Below are positions 54,489-64,000 of a stretch of 64,000 nucleotides of DNA, piece by piece. The position numbers were made by a program, and so were the translations under genes. The notes beneath the pieces were generated by a model. That model was not told where the DNA came from, did not search any database, and saw only the letters and a list, made by a program, of their open reading frames with translations. Each line of letters opens with the position of its first letter. The stretch's first letter is position 1. The DNA comes from Caballeronia calidae. Its GTDB lineage: Bacteria; Pseudomonadota; Gammaproteobacteria; Burkholderiales; Burkholderiaceae. The stretch spans positions 124,001 to 188,000 of the forward strand of contig NZ_FCOX02000001.1 of NCBI RefSeq assembly GCF_900044055.2. Reading direction: 5' to 3'.

Positions 54489-55634
54489 ATGGAATCGATC
54501 GGCATCGTCACTCCCCAAACACTGCGCTTCACCGAACCGCTCGCGATGCAGAACGGGTCGTCGCTCGGCGACTACGAACTCGTCGTCGAAACGTATGGCG
54601 AGCTCAACGCCGCGCGCTCGAACGCCGTGCTCGTGTGCCACGCATTGAACGCATCGCATCACGTCGCGGGCATTCATGCCGATAACCCGAAGAACGTCGG
54701 CTGGTGGGACAACATGGTCGGCCCCGGCAAGCCGCTCGACACCAATCGCTTCTTCGTCATCGGCGTGAACAATCTCGGCTCGTGTTTCGGTTCGACCGGG
54801 CCGATGAGCATCGACCGCGCAACAGGCAAGCCGTATGGCGCGAGCTTTCCGGTCGTCACGGTCGAGGACTGGGTGAACGCGCAGGCGCGTCTCGCGGATC
54901 GCTTCGGCATCGAGCGCTTCGCGGCCGTGATGGGCGGCAGCCTCGGCGGCATGCAGGCGCTCGCGTGGAGCATGATGTATCCGGAACGGCTCGCGCATTG
55001 CATCGTCGTGGCATCGACGCCGAAGCTGTCCGCGCAGAACATCGCGTTCAACGAAACGGCGCGCTCCGCGATTCTCTCCGATCCCGACTTCCACGGCGGC
55101 GATTATTACGCGCACGGCGTGAAGCCGCGCCGCGGCTTGCGCGTCGCGCGCATGATCGGGCACATCACGTATCTGTCGGACGACGACATGGCCGTGAAAT
55201 TCGGCCGCGCGCTGCGCCGTGCCGAAGGCGCGCTCGACGCATACAACTTCAGCTTCGATGTGGAATTCGAGGTGGAATCGTATCTGCGCTATCAGGCCGA
55301 CAAGTTCGCCGAATACTTCGACGCGAACACGTATCTGCTCATCACGCGCGCGCTCGATTATTTCGATCCCGCGAAACCGTTCGACGGCGATCTCACGAAA
55401 GCGCTCGCCAACACGAGCGCGAAATATCTCATCACCAGCTTCACGACGGACTGGCGTTTCGCGCCGGCGCGCTCGCGCGAGATCGTGAAGGCGCTGCTCG
55501 ACAACAAGCGCACGGTGAGCTACGCGGAGATCGACGCGCCGCACGGCCACGACGCCTTCCTGCTCGACGACGCGCGCTATCACAACCTGATGCGCGCCTA
55601 CTACGAACGCATCGCCACGGAGATCGGCGCATGA
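54489..55634 (+). CDS. metX: Homoserine O-acyltransferase MetX
   Basis: Alpha/beta-hydrolase fold enzyme of 381 residues: [26 protein letters not shown], the nucleophile Ser in [13 protein letters not shown] (about residue 150), and [13 protein letters not shown] with the catalytic His. It activates homoserine (acetyl or succinyl) for methionine synthesis. The start is fixed by an in-frame TGA just before it and the AAAGGCGGA Shine-Dalgarno. It overlaps metW (ATGA). Confidence 0.95.
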   Translation: MESIGIVTPQTLRFTEPLAMQNGSSLGDYELVVETYGELNAARSNAVLVCHALNASHHVAGIHADNPKNVGWWDNMVGPGKPLDTNRFFVIGVNNLGSCFGSTGPMSIDRATGKPYGASFPVVTVEDWVNAQARLADRFGIERFAAVMGGSLGGMQALAWSMMYPERLAHCIVVASTPKLSAQNIAFNETARSAILSDPDFHGGDYYAHGVKPRRGLRVARMIGHITYLSDDDMAVKFGRALRRAEGALDAYNFSFDVEFEVESYLRYQADKFAEYFDANTYLLITRALDYFDPAKPFDGDLTKALANTSAKYLITSFTTDWRFAPARSREIVKALLDNKRTVSYAEIDAPHGHDAFLLDDARYHNLMRAYYERIATEIGA

Positions 55635-56239
55635 ACCAGCACACACTTGATTCGCTCGCGCTGCGCTCGGATTTTCGCGCGATCGCCCGTTGGGTCGAGC
55701 CGCGCTCGACGGTGCTCGATCTCGGCTGCGGCGACGGCTCGCTGCTCTCGCTCCTCGGCGAAGAACTCGAAGTGAAGGGTTACGGCATCGAGATCAACGA
55801 TGCCGGCGTGCTCGCGTGCGCGCAAAAGGGCGTCAACGTGATCCAGCAGAATCTCGAAGACGGATTGCGTCTCTTTGAAGATGACAGCTTCGATTTCGCG
55901 ATCCTCTCGCAGACGCTGCAGACGATTCATCAAACCGCCGCGATCCTGCGCGAGACCGTGCGCGTCGGGCGCCAATGCATCGTGTCGTTTCCGAATTTCG
56001 GGTACTGGCAGCATCGGCTGTCGGTGATTCAGGGGCGCATGCCGGTGTCGAAGTCGCTGCCTTATCAATGGCACAACACGCCGAACGTGCGCGTGCTCAC
56101 GATCAAGGACTTCGAAGCGCTCGCGCCGGAAGTGGGCATCGAGATTCTGGACCGCGTGGCGCTGCACGACGGGCAGTCGGTCCGTTGGGGCGCGAACTGG
56201 CGTGGTAGTCTTGCGGTCTATCGCGTGAAGCGCCGGTGA
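55631..56239 (+). CDS. metW: Methionine biosynthesis protein MetW
   Basis: The 202-residue protein has a SAM-binding-like core ([28 protein letters not shown]), then [20 protein letters not shown] and [19 protein letters not shown], the MetW signature. MetW is required for, or activates, the MetX reaction in many proteobacteria. Its start overlaps the metX stop. Confidence 0.95.
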   Translation: MNQHTLDSLALRSDFRAIARWVEPRSTVLDLGCGDGSLLSLLGEELEVKGYGIEINDAGVLACAQKGVNVIQQNLEDGLRLFEDDSFDFAILSQTLQTIHQTAAILRETVRVGRQCIVSFPNFGYWQHRLSVIQGRMPVSKSLPYQWHNTPNVRVLTIKDFEALAPEVGIEILDRVALHDGQSVRWGANWRGSLAVYRVKRR

Positions 56240-56288
56240 TTCGTCCCGGCGTATCGCGCATCGACAACACCGCTTCTCCAGATTCGAC

Positions 56289-57575
56289 ATGCCCGACACG
56301 CCACACGAGGCGCCCGCTCTAACCGCACACGAAGATCATCCAGGATGGCGCGCGTTTCTCAACAAGCGCATCCTCATTTGCGTCTTTCTCGGCTTTTCGT
56401 CCGGATTGCCGCTCTTCACGCTCTACAGCCTGCTGCAGGCGTGGCTCACGACCGCGCACATCAACGTGAAGGAGATCGGCCTCTTCGCGCTCATCGGACT
56501 TCCGTACACCTGGAAGTTCGTCTGGTCGCCGCTGATGGACCGCTTCATTCCGCGCTTCCCGGGCTGGAGTCCCGGCAGACGGCGCGGCTGGATGTTCCTC
56601 ACGCAAGTGCTCGTGATGATCGCCATCGGCTCTTTCGGGTTCTTCTCGCCTGAGCAGAACCTGTGGGCCGTCGCGGCAATCGCCGCGCTCGTCGCGTTCT
56701 TCAGCGCGAGCCAGGATATCGTCATCGATGCCTACCGCCGCGAACTGCTCGCCGATACCGAGCAGGGGCTCGGCAATGCGGTGCACGTCAATGCGTACAA
56801 GGTCGCGGGACTCGTGCCCGGCTCGCTTTCGCTGATTCTCGCGGCCTTTCTGCCGTGGAAAACCGTCTTTATCATCACCGCGGCGTTCATGTTGCCGGGT
56901 CTCGTCATGACGCTCGTCGTCAAGGAGCCGGCGATTCACGGCGCGCCGCCGAAGAATCTGCGCGAGGCGATCGTCGAACCGTTTCACGAGTTCGTCACAC
57001 GCGACGGCTGGCGCGCGGCGCTGCTCGTGCTCGGCTTCATCTTCCTCTACAAGCTCGGCGACACGATGGCGACCGCGCTCGCCACGAAGTTCTTCCTCGA
57101 CATCGGCTTTTCGCTCGCTCAGATCGGCGTGATAGCGAAGGCGGTCGCATTCTGGGCGAGCATCGCGGGCGGCCTGCTCGGCGGCATCGCGCTGGTGAAA
57201 ATCGGCATCGCGCGCGGACTGTGGATCTTCGGCGCACTGCAAATCATCGCGACGCTCGGTTTCGCGTGGCTCGCGAAGATCGGGCCGTCGCCGTTGGCGC
57301 TGGGCGTGTTGTACGGCTTCGAAACCTTCGCGACCGGTCTGACGCTCGCCACGTTCACCGCGTACATCGCCAGCACGACGGACCCGCGCTACACCGCGAC
57401 GCAATTCGCGCTCTTCACGAGCCTCGCGGCCGTGCCGCGCACCTTCGCCGCGGCGGGCAGCGGTTATATCGTAAATGAAACGGGCTGGTTTCCGTACTTC
57501 CTGATCTGCGTCGTGCTGTCGATACCGGGCATGTTACTGTTGCCGAAAATCGCGCCCTGGAGAACTCAACGATGA
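56289..57575 (+). CDS. ampG: AmpG-family muropeptide permease
   Basis: MFS protein of 428 residues with ~12-14 helices: FLGFSSGLPLFTLYSLLQAWLTTAHINVKEIGLFALIGLPYTWKFVWSPLMDR is the AmpG opening, followed by FFSASQDIVIDAYRRELL and VNAYKVAGLVPGSLSLIL. It imports GlcNAc-anhydroMurNAc peptides for cell-wall recycling and thereby can influence beta-lactamase induction. It overlaps the protease gene (ATGA at 57572). Confidence 0.93.
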   Translation: MPDTPHEAPALTAHEDHPGWRAFLNKRILICVFLGFSSGLPLFTLYSLLQAWLTTAHINVKEIGLFALIGLPYTWKFVWSPLMDRFIPRFPGWSPGRRRGWMFLTQVLVMIAIGSFGFFSPEQNLWAVAAIAALVAFFSASQDIVIDAYRRELLADTEQGLGNAVHVNAYKVAGLVPGSLSLILAAFLPWKTVFIITAAFMLPGLVMTLVVKEPAIHGAPPKNLREAIVEPFHEFVTRDGWRAALLVLGFIFLYKLGDTMATALATKFFLDIGFSLAQIGVIAKAVAFWASIAGGLLGGIALVKIGIARGLWIFGALQIIATLGFAWLAKIGPSPLALGVLYGFETFATGLTLATFTAYIASTTDPRYTATQFALFTSLAAVPRTFAAAGSGYIVNETGWFPYFLICVVLSIPGMLLLPKIAPWRTQR

Positions 57576-58489
57576 CGCTTTCTTTCAAGCTTCGCGCCTC
57601 GGTTCGCGCATGGACACTGGCGGCGTCGCTCGCGCCCTTGTCCGCGCATGCTCAGGACGAACCGAAGACGCCGCCGCCGTACTCCGCGCCGAACAATCAG
57701 ATCCGCTTCGGCAACACGGCGCTCTTTCGCAATCTGATTCCACCCGCGACGCTCGAGGCGCAGTCCGCCGAGGAATACGCGCAGGTCATCCACGACGCCG
57801 AACGCAACAAGACCCTGCTCGCCGATAACAACCCGCTCGTCAAGCGCGTGCGCGATATCGCGAATCACGAGATCCCGTTCGCGCTCAAGTGGAACGATCG
57901 GGCGAAGAACTGGAAGTGGGAGATCAACGTCATCAAGTCGCCGGACACGCGCATGGTCTGCCTGCCGGGCGGGAAGATCGTCGTGTATAGCGGGCTCGTC
58001 GACAAGCTGCGTCTGAACGACAACGAGATCGGCATGATGATCGGCCACGAGATCGCGCACGCGTTGCGCGAGCACGCGCGCGAGCGCCTCGGCCGGCAGC
58101 AGGCAGCGCAACTTTCCTCCAATGGAATGCCGCAGCTTTTCGGCTTTTCGAATTACGGGTCGCAGCAGCCGGATATCGGCGACGAACTGCTTTCGATGCG
58201 CTATTCCCCCGCCGACGAAACCGAAGCCGATGTAATCGGCAGCGAGATCGCCTCGCGCGCGGGTTACGATCCGCGCGCGGCCGTGACGTTGTGGAACAAG
58301 ATCGATTCGGGAACGCGCCGCGCGGATGACGGCTTCATCTGGCTGCATCCGTATGGGCCGGAACGCAGGCAGGATCTGCTCAAACGCATGTCGGACATGA
58401 TGCCGCTTTATGCGAAGGCGCTCGGCAAGACCATCGACCAGTTGCCGAATTACGCGGGCATGGGCCGGTTCAAGAAGACCGGCCGCTAG
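57572..58489 (+). CDS. M48-family periplasmic metalloprotease
   Basis: The 305-residue protein has a signal peptide (cleavage after SAHA, about residue 27) and the zinc motif HEIAHALREHARER (about residue 158), with EADVIG carrying the third ligand Glu. It resembles BepA/LoiP-like M48 proteases that act on outer-membrane proteins, without the long TPR domain. It is coupled to ampG by overlap and convergent with the exonuclease gene (2-base gap). Confidence 0.9.
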   Translation: MTLSFKLRASVRAWTLAASLAPLSAHAQDEPKTPPPYSAPNNQIRFGNTALFRNLIPPATLEAQSAEEYAQVIHDAERNKTLLADNNPLVKRVRDIANHEIPFALKWNDRAKNWKWEINVIKSPDTRMVCLPGGKIVVYSGLVDKLRLNDNEIGMMIGHEIAHALREHARERLGRQQAAQLSSNGMPQLFGFSNYGSQQPDIGDELLSMRYSPADETEADVIGSEIASRAGYDPRAAVTLWNKIDSGTRRADDGFIWLHPYGPERRQDLLKRMSDMMPLYAKALGKTIDQLPNYAGMGRFKKTGR

Positions 58490-58491
58490 CT

Positions 58492-59280
58492 TTATTTCTT
58501 CGCTTTGCCGAGCTTCCAGTCGTAGTCGATGGTCAGCGGCGCGTGGTCGCTGAACTTGATGTCCCTGAAAATCGATGTCTTCTTGGCGGTCGCGGCGACT
58601 TCCTTCGTCGCGATCTGATAGTCGATACGCCACCCGACGTTCTTCGCGTACGCCTGGCCGCGGTTGCTCCACCATGTGTACTGCTCGGGACGCTGATCCA
58701 GCGTGCGGAATACATCGACATAACCGACGTCGTCGAAAAGCTTCGTGAGCCACTCGCGCTCTTCGGGCAGGCAGCCGGAATTCTTCTGGTTGCTCTTCCA
58801 GTTCTTGATGTCGATTTCCTTGTGCACGATGTTCACGTCGCCGCACAGAATGACTTCGCGCTCTTTCGAAAGCTCGTGAAGATGCGGCATGAACTCGTCC
58901 ATGAAGCGGTATTTCGCCTGCTGACGCTCGTCGCCGCTCGACCCCGACGGCACATACACCGACACCACCGACAGCTTGCCGAAGCGCGCTTCCACGTAGC
59001 GCCCTTCCGGGTCGAACTCCTCCGAGCCGAAGCCGATGACCACGTCGTCCGGTTCATGGCGCGTGTAAAGGCCCGCGCCGCTGTAGCCCTTCTTCACGGC
59101 ATGCTGGAAGTAGCCCTGAAAACCGTGCGGCGCGAGGAATTCCGGCGTCAGATCATCCTGCGAGCATTTGATTTCCTGCACGCACACGACGTCGGATTTC
59201 TGTTCGCCGAACCAGTCGAAGAAGCCTTTCTTGGCGGCCGAACGGATGCCGTTCAGATTGGCGGTAATCACGCGAAACAT
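58492..59280 (-). CDS. xth: Exodeoxyribonuclease III
   Basis: EEP-family nuclease, 262 residues: ITANLNGIRSAAKKGFFDW, the metal Glu in VCVQEIKCSQDDL, CGDVNIVHKEID with the catalytic Asp/Asn, and FSDHAPLTIDYD with the His. It is the Xth class that removes 3' blocks and cuts at abasic sites. The next gene upstream (ppk2) lies 25 bases away on the same strand. Confidence 0.94.
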   Translation of the reverse strand: MFRVITANLNGIRSAAKKGFFDWFGEQKSDVVCVQEIKCSQDDLTPEFLAPHGFQGYFQHAVKKGYSGAGLYTRHEPDDVVIGFGSEEFDPEGRYVEARFGKLSVVSVYVPSGSSGDERQQAKYRFMDEFMPHLHELSKEREVILCGDVNIVHKEIDIKNWKSNQKNSGCLPEEREWLTKLFDDVGYVDVFRTLDQRPEQYTWWSNRGQAYAKNVGWRIDYQIATKEVAATAKKTSIFRDIKFSDHAPLTIDYDWKLGKAKK

Positions 59281-59305
59281 ACGCTTCCTTTTTCTTGAGT
59301 TCGTC

Positions 59306-60145
59306 TTACTCGACCTTCACGCCTTTCAGCGATTCCTTCGCCGGCGGGAATTCGAGCTTCATGTCCTGCATCGTGCGCAACAGCAGCTCGGCGATCATCA
59401 CGTTGCGATGCGTCTTCGAATTGCCCGGGATGATGTACCACGGCGCGTATTCGGTCGAGGTCGCGCCGAGCGCGTCCGCATACGCCGCCTGATAGTCGTC
59501 CCATTGCTTGCGCGCGTCGAGATCGGAGACATCGAACTTCCAGTGCTTCGTCGGATCGTCGATGCGCGCCTGCAGGCGCTCACGCTGCTCGTCCTTCGAA
59601 ATATGCAGGAAGCATTTGACGATGGCCGTGCCGCTATCTGCAAGCAGCGATTCGAAATCGCGGATATGACGATAGCGCCGCTCGCATTCGTCGGCATCGA
59701 TCGTTTTCAGCACGCGCGGCACGAGCACGTCTTCGTAGTGGCTGCGATTGAAGATTGCTAGTTCGCCGGCCATCGGCGCCTGCGCGTGCACGCGCCATAG
59801 AAAATCGTGCGCGGCCTCGTACTCCGACGGCGCGCGAAACGGCACGATGCGCAGTCCGAGCGGATCGACGTTCTGGAACACGGCGCGCACGGTGCCGTCC
59901 TTGCCGCTCGTGTCGGTGCCTTGCAGGATCAGCAACACGCGGCGGCGGCGTTGCGCGTGGAGTTTCTCCTGAAGGTCATCGAGCTGTGCGCCGATCACCG
60001 CGAGACGTTCGCGGTCTGCGTCCTTCATGCCCGTCGAGAACGGCTTCGCGGAGGGATCGACGGAGCTCAGATCGAAGGGCTTCGGCTTCTTGCCGCCGTC
60101 GAAGAAAGGCACGCGAAAGTCGTCGAGTTCGGATTTCTTAGCCAT
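59306..60145 (-). CDS. Polyphosphate kinase 2 family protein
   Basis: The 279-residue protein has PPK2 P-loop and lid motifs: RVLLILQGTDTSGKDGTVRAVF (Walker A, about residue 72), FNRSHYEDVLVPRV with the acidic residues, and RDFESLLADSGTAIVKCFLHISKDEQRERL. PPK2 enzymes use polyphosphate to phosphorylate nucleotides. A single-domain protein of this size fits class I or III (ADP or AMP/ADP phosphorylation); the substrate class is not decided here. Confidence 0.9.
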   Translation of the reverse strand: MAKKSELDDFRVPFFDGGKKPKPFDLSSVDPSAKPFSTGMKDADRERLAVIGAQLDDLQEKLHAQRRRRVLLILQGTDTSGKDGTVRAVFQNVDPLGLRIVPFRAPSEYEAAHDFLWRVHAQAPMAGELAIFNRSHYEDVLVPRVLKTIDADECERRYRHIRDFESLLADSGTAIVKCFLHISKDEQRERLQARIDDPTKHWKFDVSDLDARKQWDDYQAAYADALGATSTEYAPWYIIPGNSKTHRNVMIAELLLRTMQDMKLEFPPAKESLKGVKVE

Positions 60146-60164
60146 GTTTTTTCCTCTCGCCAAT

Positions 60165-60206
60165 GAAAACGGGCTGCTGCCTGGCTCGCCCGGCAACAGC
60201 CCGTTC
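60165..60206 (-). terminator. Rho-independent terminator of the gatCAB operon
   Basis: On the minus strand AACGGGCTGTTGCC pairs with GGCAGCAGCCCGTT (one mismatch, ten-base loop), followed by TTTC. It lies ~90 bases after the gatB stop and just before the ppk2 Shine-Dalgarno. Confidence 0.85.
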
Positions 60207-60296
60207 ATCTTTACATCTTTCGGACCGTGAAGGGCCCGAACGTGCTCGGGGCAAAGTCTGTCCCCGCGAGCGCGGAGACAGCATGCACAGGTGCGC

Positions 60297-61766
60297 TCAG
60301 GACAGCTTCTTCTTCAGCAATTCGTTGACCTGCTGCGGATTCGCCTTGCCCTTGGTCGCCTTCATCGCCTGGCCGATCAGCGCGTTGAACGCCTTCTCCT
60401 TGCCCGCGCGGAATTCGTCGACCGACTTCTGATTCGCCGCGAGCACCTCGTCGATGATCGCTTCGAGGGCGCCGCTGTCCGAAATCTGCTTCAGGCCCTT
60501 CGCCTCGATGATGCGATCCGCCGCGCCTTCGTCGGTCGCCTTTTCATCCCAGATCGTCTGGAAAATTTCCCGGCCGATCTTGTTCGAGATGGTGCCGTCC
60601 GCGATGCGCTGCACGATCAGCGCCAACTGCGCCGCCGATACCGGCGATTCGCCGATATCGAGCGATTCGCGGTTCAGTTGTGCGGAGACGTCGCCCATCA
60701 TCCAGTTCGCGGCGATCTTCGCTTGCGCCGCACCCGCCTTCTGCACGAGCGCTTCGAAGTACGAAGCCATCGCCTTCGACGATGTCAGCACGCCCGCGTC
60801 ATACGGCGTGAGGCCGTATGTGTCGACGATGCGCTTCTGCATGTCCGCCGGCAGCTCGGGCATCTCGCCCTTCACGCGATCGATCCACGACGATTCGATC
60901 ACGAGCGGCATCAGGTCCGGATCCGGGAAATAGCGGTAATCGTGCGCGTCTTCCTTGCTGCGCATCGAGCGCGTTTCGCGCTTGTCCGGATCGTAGAGAC
61001 GCGTTTCCTGAACCACCGTGCCGCCGTCTTCGATCAGCTCGATCTGGCGGCGCACTTCGTACTGGATCGCCTCTTCGAGAAAGCGGAACGAGTTCAGGTT
61101 CTTGATCTCGGCGCGCGTGCCGAATTCCTTCTGGCCGACCGGACGCACCGACACGTTCGCGTCGCACCGGAACGAGCCTTCCTGCATGTTGCCGTCGCAG
61201 ATGCCGAGCCACACGACGAGCCCGTGCAGCGCTTTCGCATACGCGACCGCTTCCGCCGCGCTGCGCATTTCCGGCTCGGTGACGATTTCGAGCAGCGGCG
61301 TGCCCGCGCGGTTCAGGTCGATGCCCGTCATGCCGGCGAAGTCTTCGTGCAGCGACTTGCCCGCGTCTTCCTCGAGGTGCGCGCGCGTCAGATTGACGGT
61401 CTTCGAATACGCTTCCTTGCCCGCCTTTTCATTGGCCGGAACCTGGATCGTGACCTGACCGCCCTGCACGACCGGAATCTCGTACTGGCTGATCTGATAG
61501 CCCTTCGGAAGATCCGGATAGAAGTAGTTCTTGCGCGCGAAGATGCTGCGCGGCGCGATGTGCGCGCCGATCGCGAGGCCGAAGCGGATCGCGCGCTCGA
61601 CGGCGCCCTTGTTCATCACGGGCAGCACGCCGGGCAGCGCGAGATCGACGGGACTCGCCTGCGAGTTCGGGCTCGCGCCGAACTGCGTGGGCGCGCCCGA
61701 GAAAATCTTGGAGACGGTGGAAAGCTGCGCGTGCGTTTCCAGACCGATGACGACTTCCCACTGCAT
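60297..61766 (-). CDS. gatB: Asp-tRNA(Asn)/Glu-tRNA(Gln) amidotransferase subunit B
   Basis: 489 residues: [23 protein letters not shown] at the N-terminus, [37 protein letters not shown] (kinase-like domain), and a C-terminal YqeY-like tail ([16 protein letters not shown]). GatB activates Glu- or Asp-tRNA and hands ammonia from GatA. The start is 2 bases after the gatA stop. Confidence 0.96.
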   Translation of the reverse strand: MQWEVVIGLETHAQLSTVSKIFSGAPTQFGASPNSQASPVDLALPGVLPVMNKGAVERAIRFGLAIGAHIAPRSIFARKNYFYPDLPKGYQISQYEIPVVQGGQVTIQVPANEKAGKEAYSKTVNLTRAHLEEDAGKSLHEDFAGMTGIDLNRAGTPLLEIVTEPEMRSAAEAVAYAKALHGLVVWLGICDGNMQEGSFRCDANVSVRPVGQKEFGTRAEIKNLNSFRFLEEAIQYEVRRQIELIEDGGTVVQETRLYDPDKRETRSMRSKEDAHDYRYFPDPDLMPLVIESSWIDRVKGEMPELPADMQKRIVDTYGLTPYDAGVLTSSKAMASYFEALVQKAGAAQAKIAANWMMGDVSAQLNRESLDIGESPVSAAQLALIVQRIADGTISNKIGREIFQTIWDEKATDEGAADRIIEAKGLKQISDSGALEAIIDEVLAANQKSVDEFRAGKEKAFNALIGQAMKATKGKANPQQVNELLKKKLS

Positions 61767-61768
61767 GT

Positions 61769-63262
61769 TCACACTCCCGATGCCGATGGTGCCTTGCGGT
61801 GCCAGTCGGTCGCGCGCTGGAACGCGTCGGCGACCTGGAGCATCCGGGCTTCGTTGAAATAGTTGCCGATGATCTGCAGACCGACCGGCCGATTCGCATT
61901 CGCGCCCGCGCCGAAGCCGCACGGCACGCTCATGCCGGGCAGACCCGCGAGGCTCACGGAGAGCGTGTAGATGTCGGCGAGGTACATCTGCACGGGATCG
62001 TCGGCCTTCTCGCCGAGATTCCACGCAACCGACGGCGCGACCGGCCCCATGATGACGTCGCACTGCTTGAACGCTTCCTGGAAGTCGCGCGCGATGATGC
62101 GGCGAATCTTCTGCGCCTGCAGATAGTACGCGTCATAGTAGCCGTGCGAGAGCACGTAGGTGCCGACGAGAATCCGCCGCTTCACTTCCGGCCCGAAGCC
62201 TTCGGCGCGCGACTTCTTGTACATGTCGAGCAGATCCTTGTACTGCGCCGCGCGATGCCCGTAGCGCACGCCATCGAAGCGCGACAGATTCGACGATGCC
62301 TCCGCCGGCGCGATGATGTAGTACACGGGAATCGAAAGCTCTGTCTTCGGCAGCGACACTTCGACGAGCGTGGCGCCGAGCGCTTCGTATTGTTTCAACG
62401 CGGCGTCGATGGACGCGCGCACGTCGTCGGCGAGACCGGCGCCGAAATACTCCTTCGGCAAGCCGATGCGCAGGCCCGCGAGCGGTTTGCTCGCATCGCC
62501 GCCGTTCCAGGTCTGGCCGAGATAGCGCGTGTAGTCTTCGTTCTCACGCTGCAGGCTCGTGGAATCGCGCTCGTCGAAACCGCCCATCGCGTTGAGCAGG
62601 AGCGCGCAGTCGGCGGCGCTTTGCGCCATCGGACCGCCCTGATCCAGCGACGACGCGAACGCGATCATTCCATAACGCGAAACGCGGCCGTAAGTCGGCT
62701 TGATGCCCGTGATGCCGGTGAACGACGCGGGCTGGCGAATCGAGCCGCCCGTGTCCGTGCCGGTCGCGGCGGGCGCGAGACGCGCGGCCACGGCAGCGGC
62801 CGAGCCGCCCGACGAGCCGCCCGGCACCGCTTTCGGATCCCACGGATTTTTCACCGCGCCGAAGTACGAATTCTCGTTGGACGAGCCCATCGCGAACTCG
62901 TCCATGTTGGTCTTGCCGAGCGTGACCATGCCGGCGTTTTTCAGACGATCGACGACGGTCGCATCGAACGGGCTCGCGTAGTTTTCGAGCATGTGCGAGC
63001 CGGCCGTGGAGGTCCAGCCGCGCGTGACGAACACGTCCTTGTGCGCGATCGGCACGCCGGTGAGCGCGCCCGCGTTGCCTTGCGCGATGAGCGCGTCGGC
63101 GGCCTTCGCCTGTTCGAGCGTGAGCTCGCGATCGATGCCGATGAACGCGTTAAGGTCCTTCGCGGCCTCGATGCGTTGCAGATACGACTGCGCCAGTTCG
63201 ACCGCGGAGATCTCCTTCGAGTCGAGCGCGGCGCGCAATTCGGTCAAGCTTTTCTGATGCAT
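61769..63262 (-). CDS. gatA: Asp-tRNA(Asn)/Glu-tRNA(Gln) amidotransferase subunit A
   Basis: Amidase signature enzyme of 497 residues with the Lys-Ser-Ser triad: Lys in [10 protein letters not shown], Ser in [13 protein letters not shown] and Ser in [13 protein letters not shown]. It hydrolyses glutamine to supply ammonia to GatB. It lies 60 bases downstream of gatC in the same operon. Confidence 0.97.
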   Translation of the reverse strand: MHQKSLTELRAALDSKEISAVELAQSYLQRIEAAKDLNAFIGIDRELTLEQAKAADALIAQGNAGALTGVPIAHKDVFVTRGWTSTAGSHMLENYASPFDATVVDRLKNAGMVTLGKTNMDEFAMGSSNENSYFGAVKNPWDPKAVPGGSSGGSAAAVAARLAPAATGTDTGGSIRQPASFTGITGIKPTYGRVSRYGMIAFASSLDQGGPMAQSAADCALLLNAMGGFDERDSTSLQRENEDYTRYLGQTWNGGDASKPLAGLRIGLPKEYFGAGLADDVRASIDAALKQYEALGATLVEVSLPKTELSIPVYYIIAPAEASSNLSRFDGVRYGHRAAQYKDLLDMYKKSRAEGFGPEVKRRILVGTYVLSHGYYDAYYLQAQKIRRIIARDFQEAFKQCDVIMGPVAPSVAWNLGEKADDPVQMYLADIYTLSVSLAGLPGMSVPCGFGAGANANRPVGLQIIGNYFNEARMLQVADAFQRATDWHRKAPSASGV

Positions 63263-63322
63263 TGCAGTTCCCTGATGAGCGCGGCACCGCGTGCCACGCG
63301 CTTTGCGCTGGATATTCGACGG

Positions 63323-63622
63323 TTACTCGATGACTTTCGGCACGAGATACAGCCCGTCCTGCACCGCGGGCGCGGAGCGCTGGAACTCTTCGCGCTCGAC
63401 ACGCTCTGAGACAGCGTCGTCACGCAAACGCAGCGCGACTTCCTCGATCTGCTCGATCGGATGTGCGAGCGGCTCGATGCCGGTCGTGTCGACTGCCTGC
63501 ATCTGCTCGACGAGACCGAAAAAATCGTTGAGCCGCGCAAGCGTGGGTTCGGCCTCGTGGTCGGGCAATTCGAGCCGCGCCAGGTGCGCGATGCGTTTTA
63601 CGTCGGTCAGGGTCAAAGACAT
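63323..63622 (-). CDS. gatC: Asp-tRNA(Asn)/Glu-tRNA(Gln) amidotransferase subunit C
   Basis: The 99-residue subunit has [43 protein letters not shown] and the C-terminal VPKVIE, all typical of GatC. It braces GatA and GatB. It is the first gene of gatCAB. Confidence 0.95.
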   Translation of the reverse strand: MSLTLTDVKRIAHLARLELPDHEAEPTLARLNDFFGLVEQMQAVDTTGIEPLAHPIEQIEEVALRLRDDAVSERVEREEFQRSAPAVQDGLYLVPKVIE

Positions 63623-64000
63623 GGAATCACCGGAGAAAGCGTGGACAGCCCCAATCTCGAAAACTTTCGCTGTGACAGCTAGTTACGATCTCGGAAGGAG
63701 CCCTCGGAAGCAGGTAGGACGATGGCAAAAACTGCCATCCTTTTCCTATAGATGCCCACAAATTATAAGGTATCATTACACGTTCGACTCACCTCTGGAA
63801 CGCTCTGTCGGCGGCTTTCTCCCTGAATCACTCAATTGCGAGAAACGTTTGCGTACAGCGTTCCATTCTGCGGTAGATTTCTTCCCGGATTTGCACTTCA
63901 CGGCGAGCGTTCGCCGCCCCGGCAAACCGTTATTTTTTCCGCTGCCGTTCCCGGCGCACCTCGCGACGAACGGCCACCCAGCGAGACAGGATTTTTGAAT
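63623..64000. other. Intergenic region upstream of gatC (window edge)
   Basis: No gene is supported in these 378 bases. A minus-strand TATAAT (63762-63767) could be the gatCAB -10 box. A 7-bp hairpin GATGGCA-AAAAC-TGCCATC followed by CTTTT (63721-63744, plus strand) looks like a weak terminator. In related genomes the divergent neighbour is usually mreB, so the right part may be its leader, but its start is outside the window. Confidence 0.5.

Overview
The window is a contiguous piece of a high-GC betaproteobacterial chromosome. Gene content and protein style (gatCAB at the right edge, MetX/MetW, RegB/RegA, a short-Q-loop cytochrome bd, a 5-dehydro-2-deoxygluconokinase fused to DUF2090, and a dispersed repeat whose translation contains GAAVTFFAAAKKVT) point to Burkholderiaceae, most likely the Caballeronia/Paraburkholderia group. 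This is inference from recognisable families; no database was searched. I saw no rRNA, tRNA, CRISPR array, prophage or complete insertion sequence.

Layout. 1-4.4 kb: an LpxH-like phosphoesterase (5' end cut off), a GT4 glycosyltransferase and a diacylglycerol kinase (envelope lipids), then TetR-LOG-SDR. 4.4-9.5 kb (minus): DUF924, AlaX-type editing protein, truncated haemoglobin, an FtsX-like ABC permease and DUF4126. 9.8-12.8 kb: the guanidinium exporter sugE behind a guanidine-II riboswitch, divergent from a cytochrome bd operon. 12.8-21.5 kb: a membrane protein, an exported peroxiredoxin, three EAL/GGDEF/HDOD signalling proteins and a chemoreceptor. 21.8-29.2 kb: an Fsr-type MFS exporter, PrpE-like CoA ligase, a small Fur-controlled operon of two unknown proteins, MTA/SAH nucleosidase and UvrD. 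29.4-34.1 kb: valS, galU, an exported 78-residue peptide and tusA. 34.1-35.1 kb: a toxin-antitoxin islet between 66-bp direct repeats. 35.1-45.2 kb: a myo-inositol regulon (two dehydrogenases and an RpiR regulator, divergent from ABC transporter, iolC-DUF2090 and iolD). 45.2-45.9 kb: a large inverted-repeat element. 45.9-51.7 kb: a nucleobase permease, a second chemoreceptor, RegA/RegB and a CWC-type protein. 51.9-58.5 kb: argB, a HAD nucleotidase, a Phd/RelE module, metX-metW behind a SAM-II-like riboswitch, ampG and an M48 protease. 58.5-63.6 kb (minus): exoIII, ppk2 and gatCAB.

How the genes work together. The best-defined system is inositol catabolism: uptake (38.2-41.3 kb), oxidation (iolG), ring hydrolysis (iolD), then kinase plus aldolase in one polypeptide, under an RpiR regulator with a GGAA-N6-TTCC operator in the divergent promoter. 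iolE and iolB are not in the window; the operon stops at iolD next to the inverted-repeat element. The RNA-level controls are the most striking non-coding features: a two-hairpin guanidine-II riboswitch before sugE, and before metX a SAM-II-like aptamer whose 3' strand can pair with a downstream anti-anti-Shine-Dalgarno sequence, which gives a complete feedback switch on paper.
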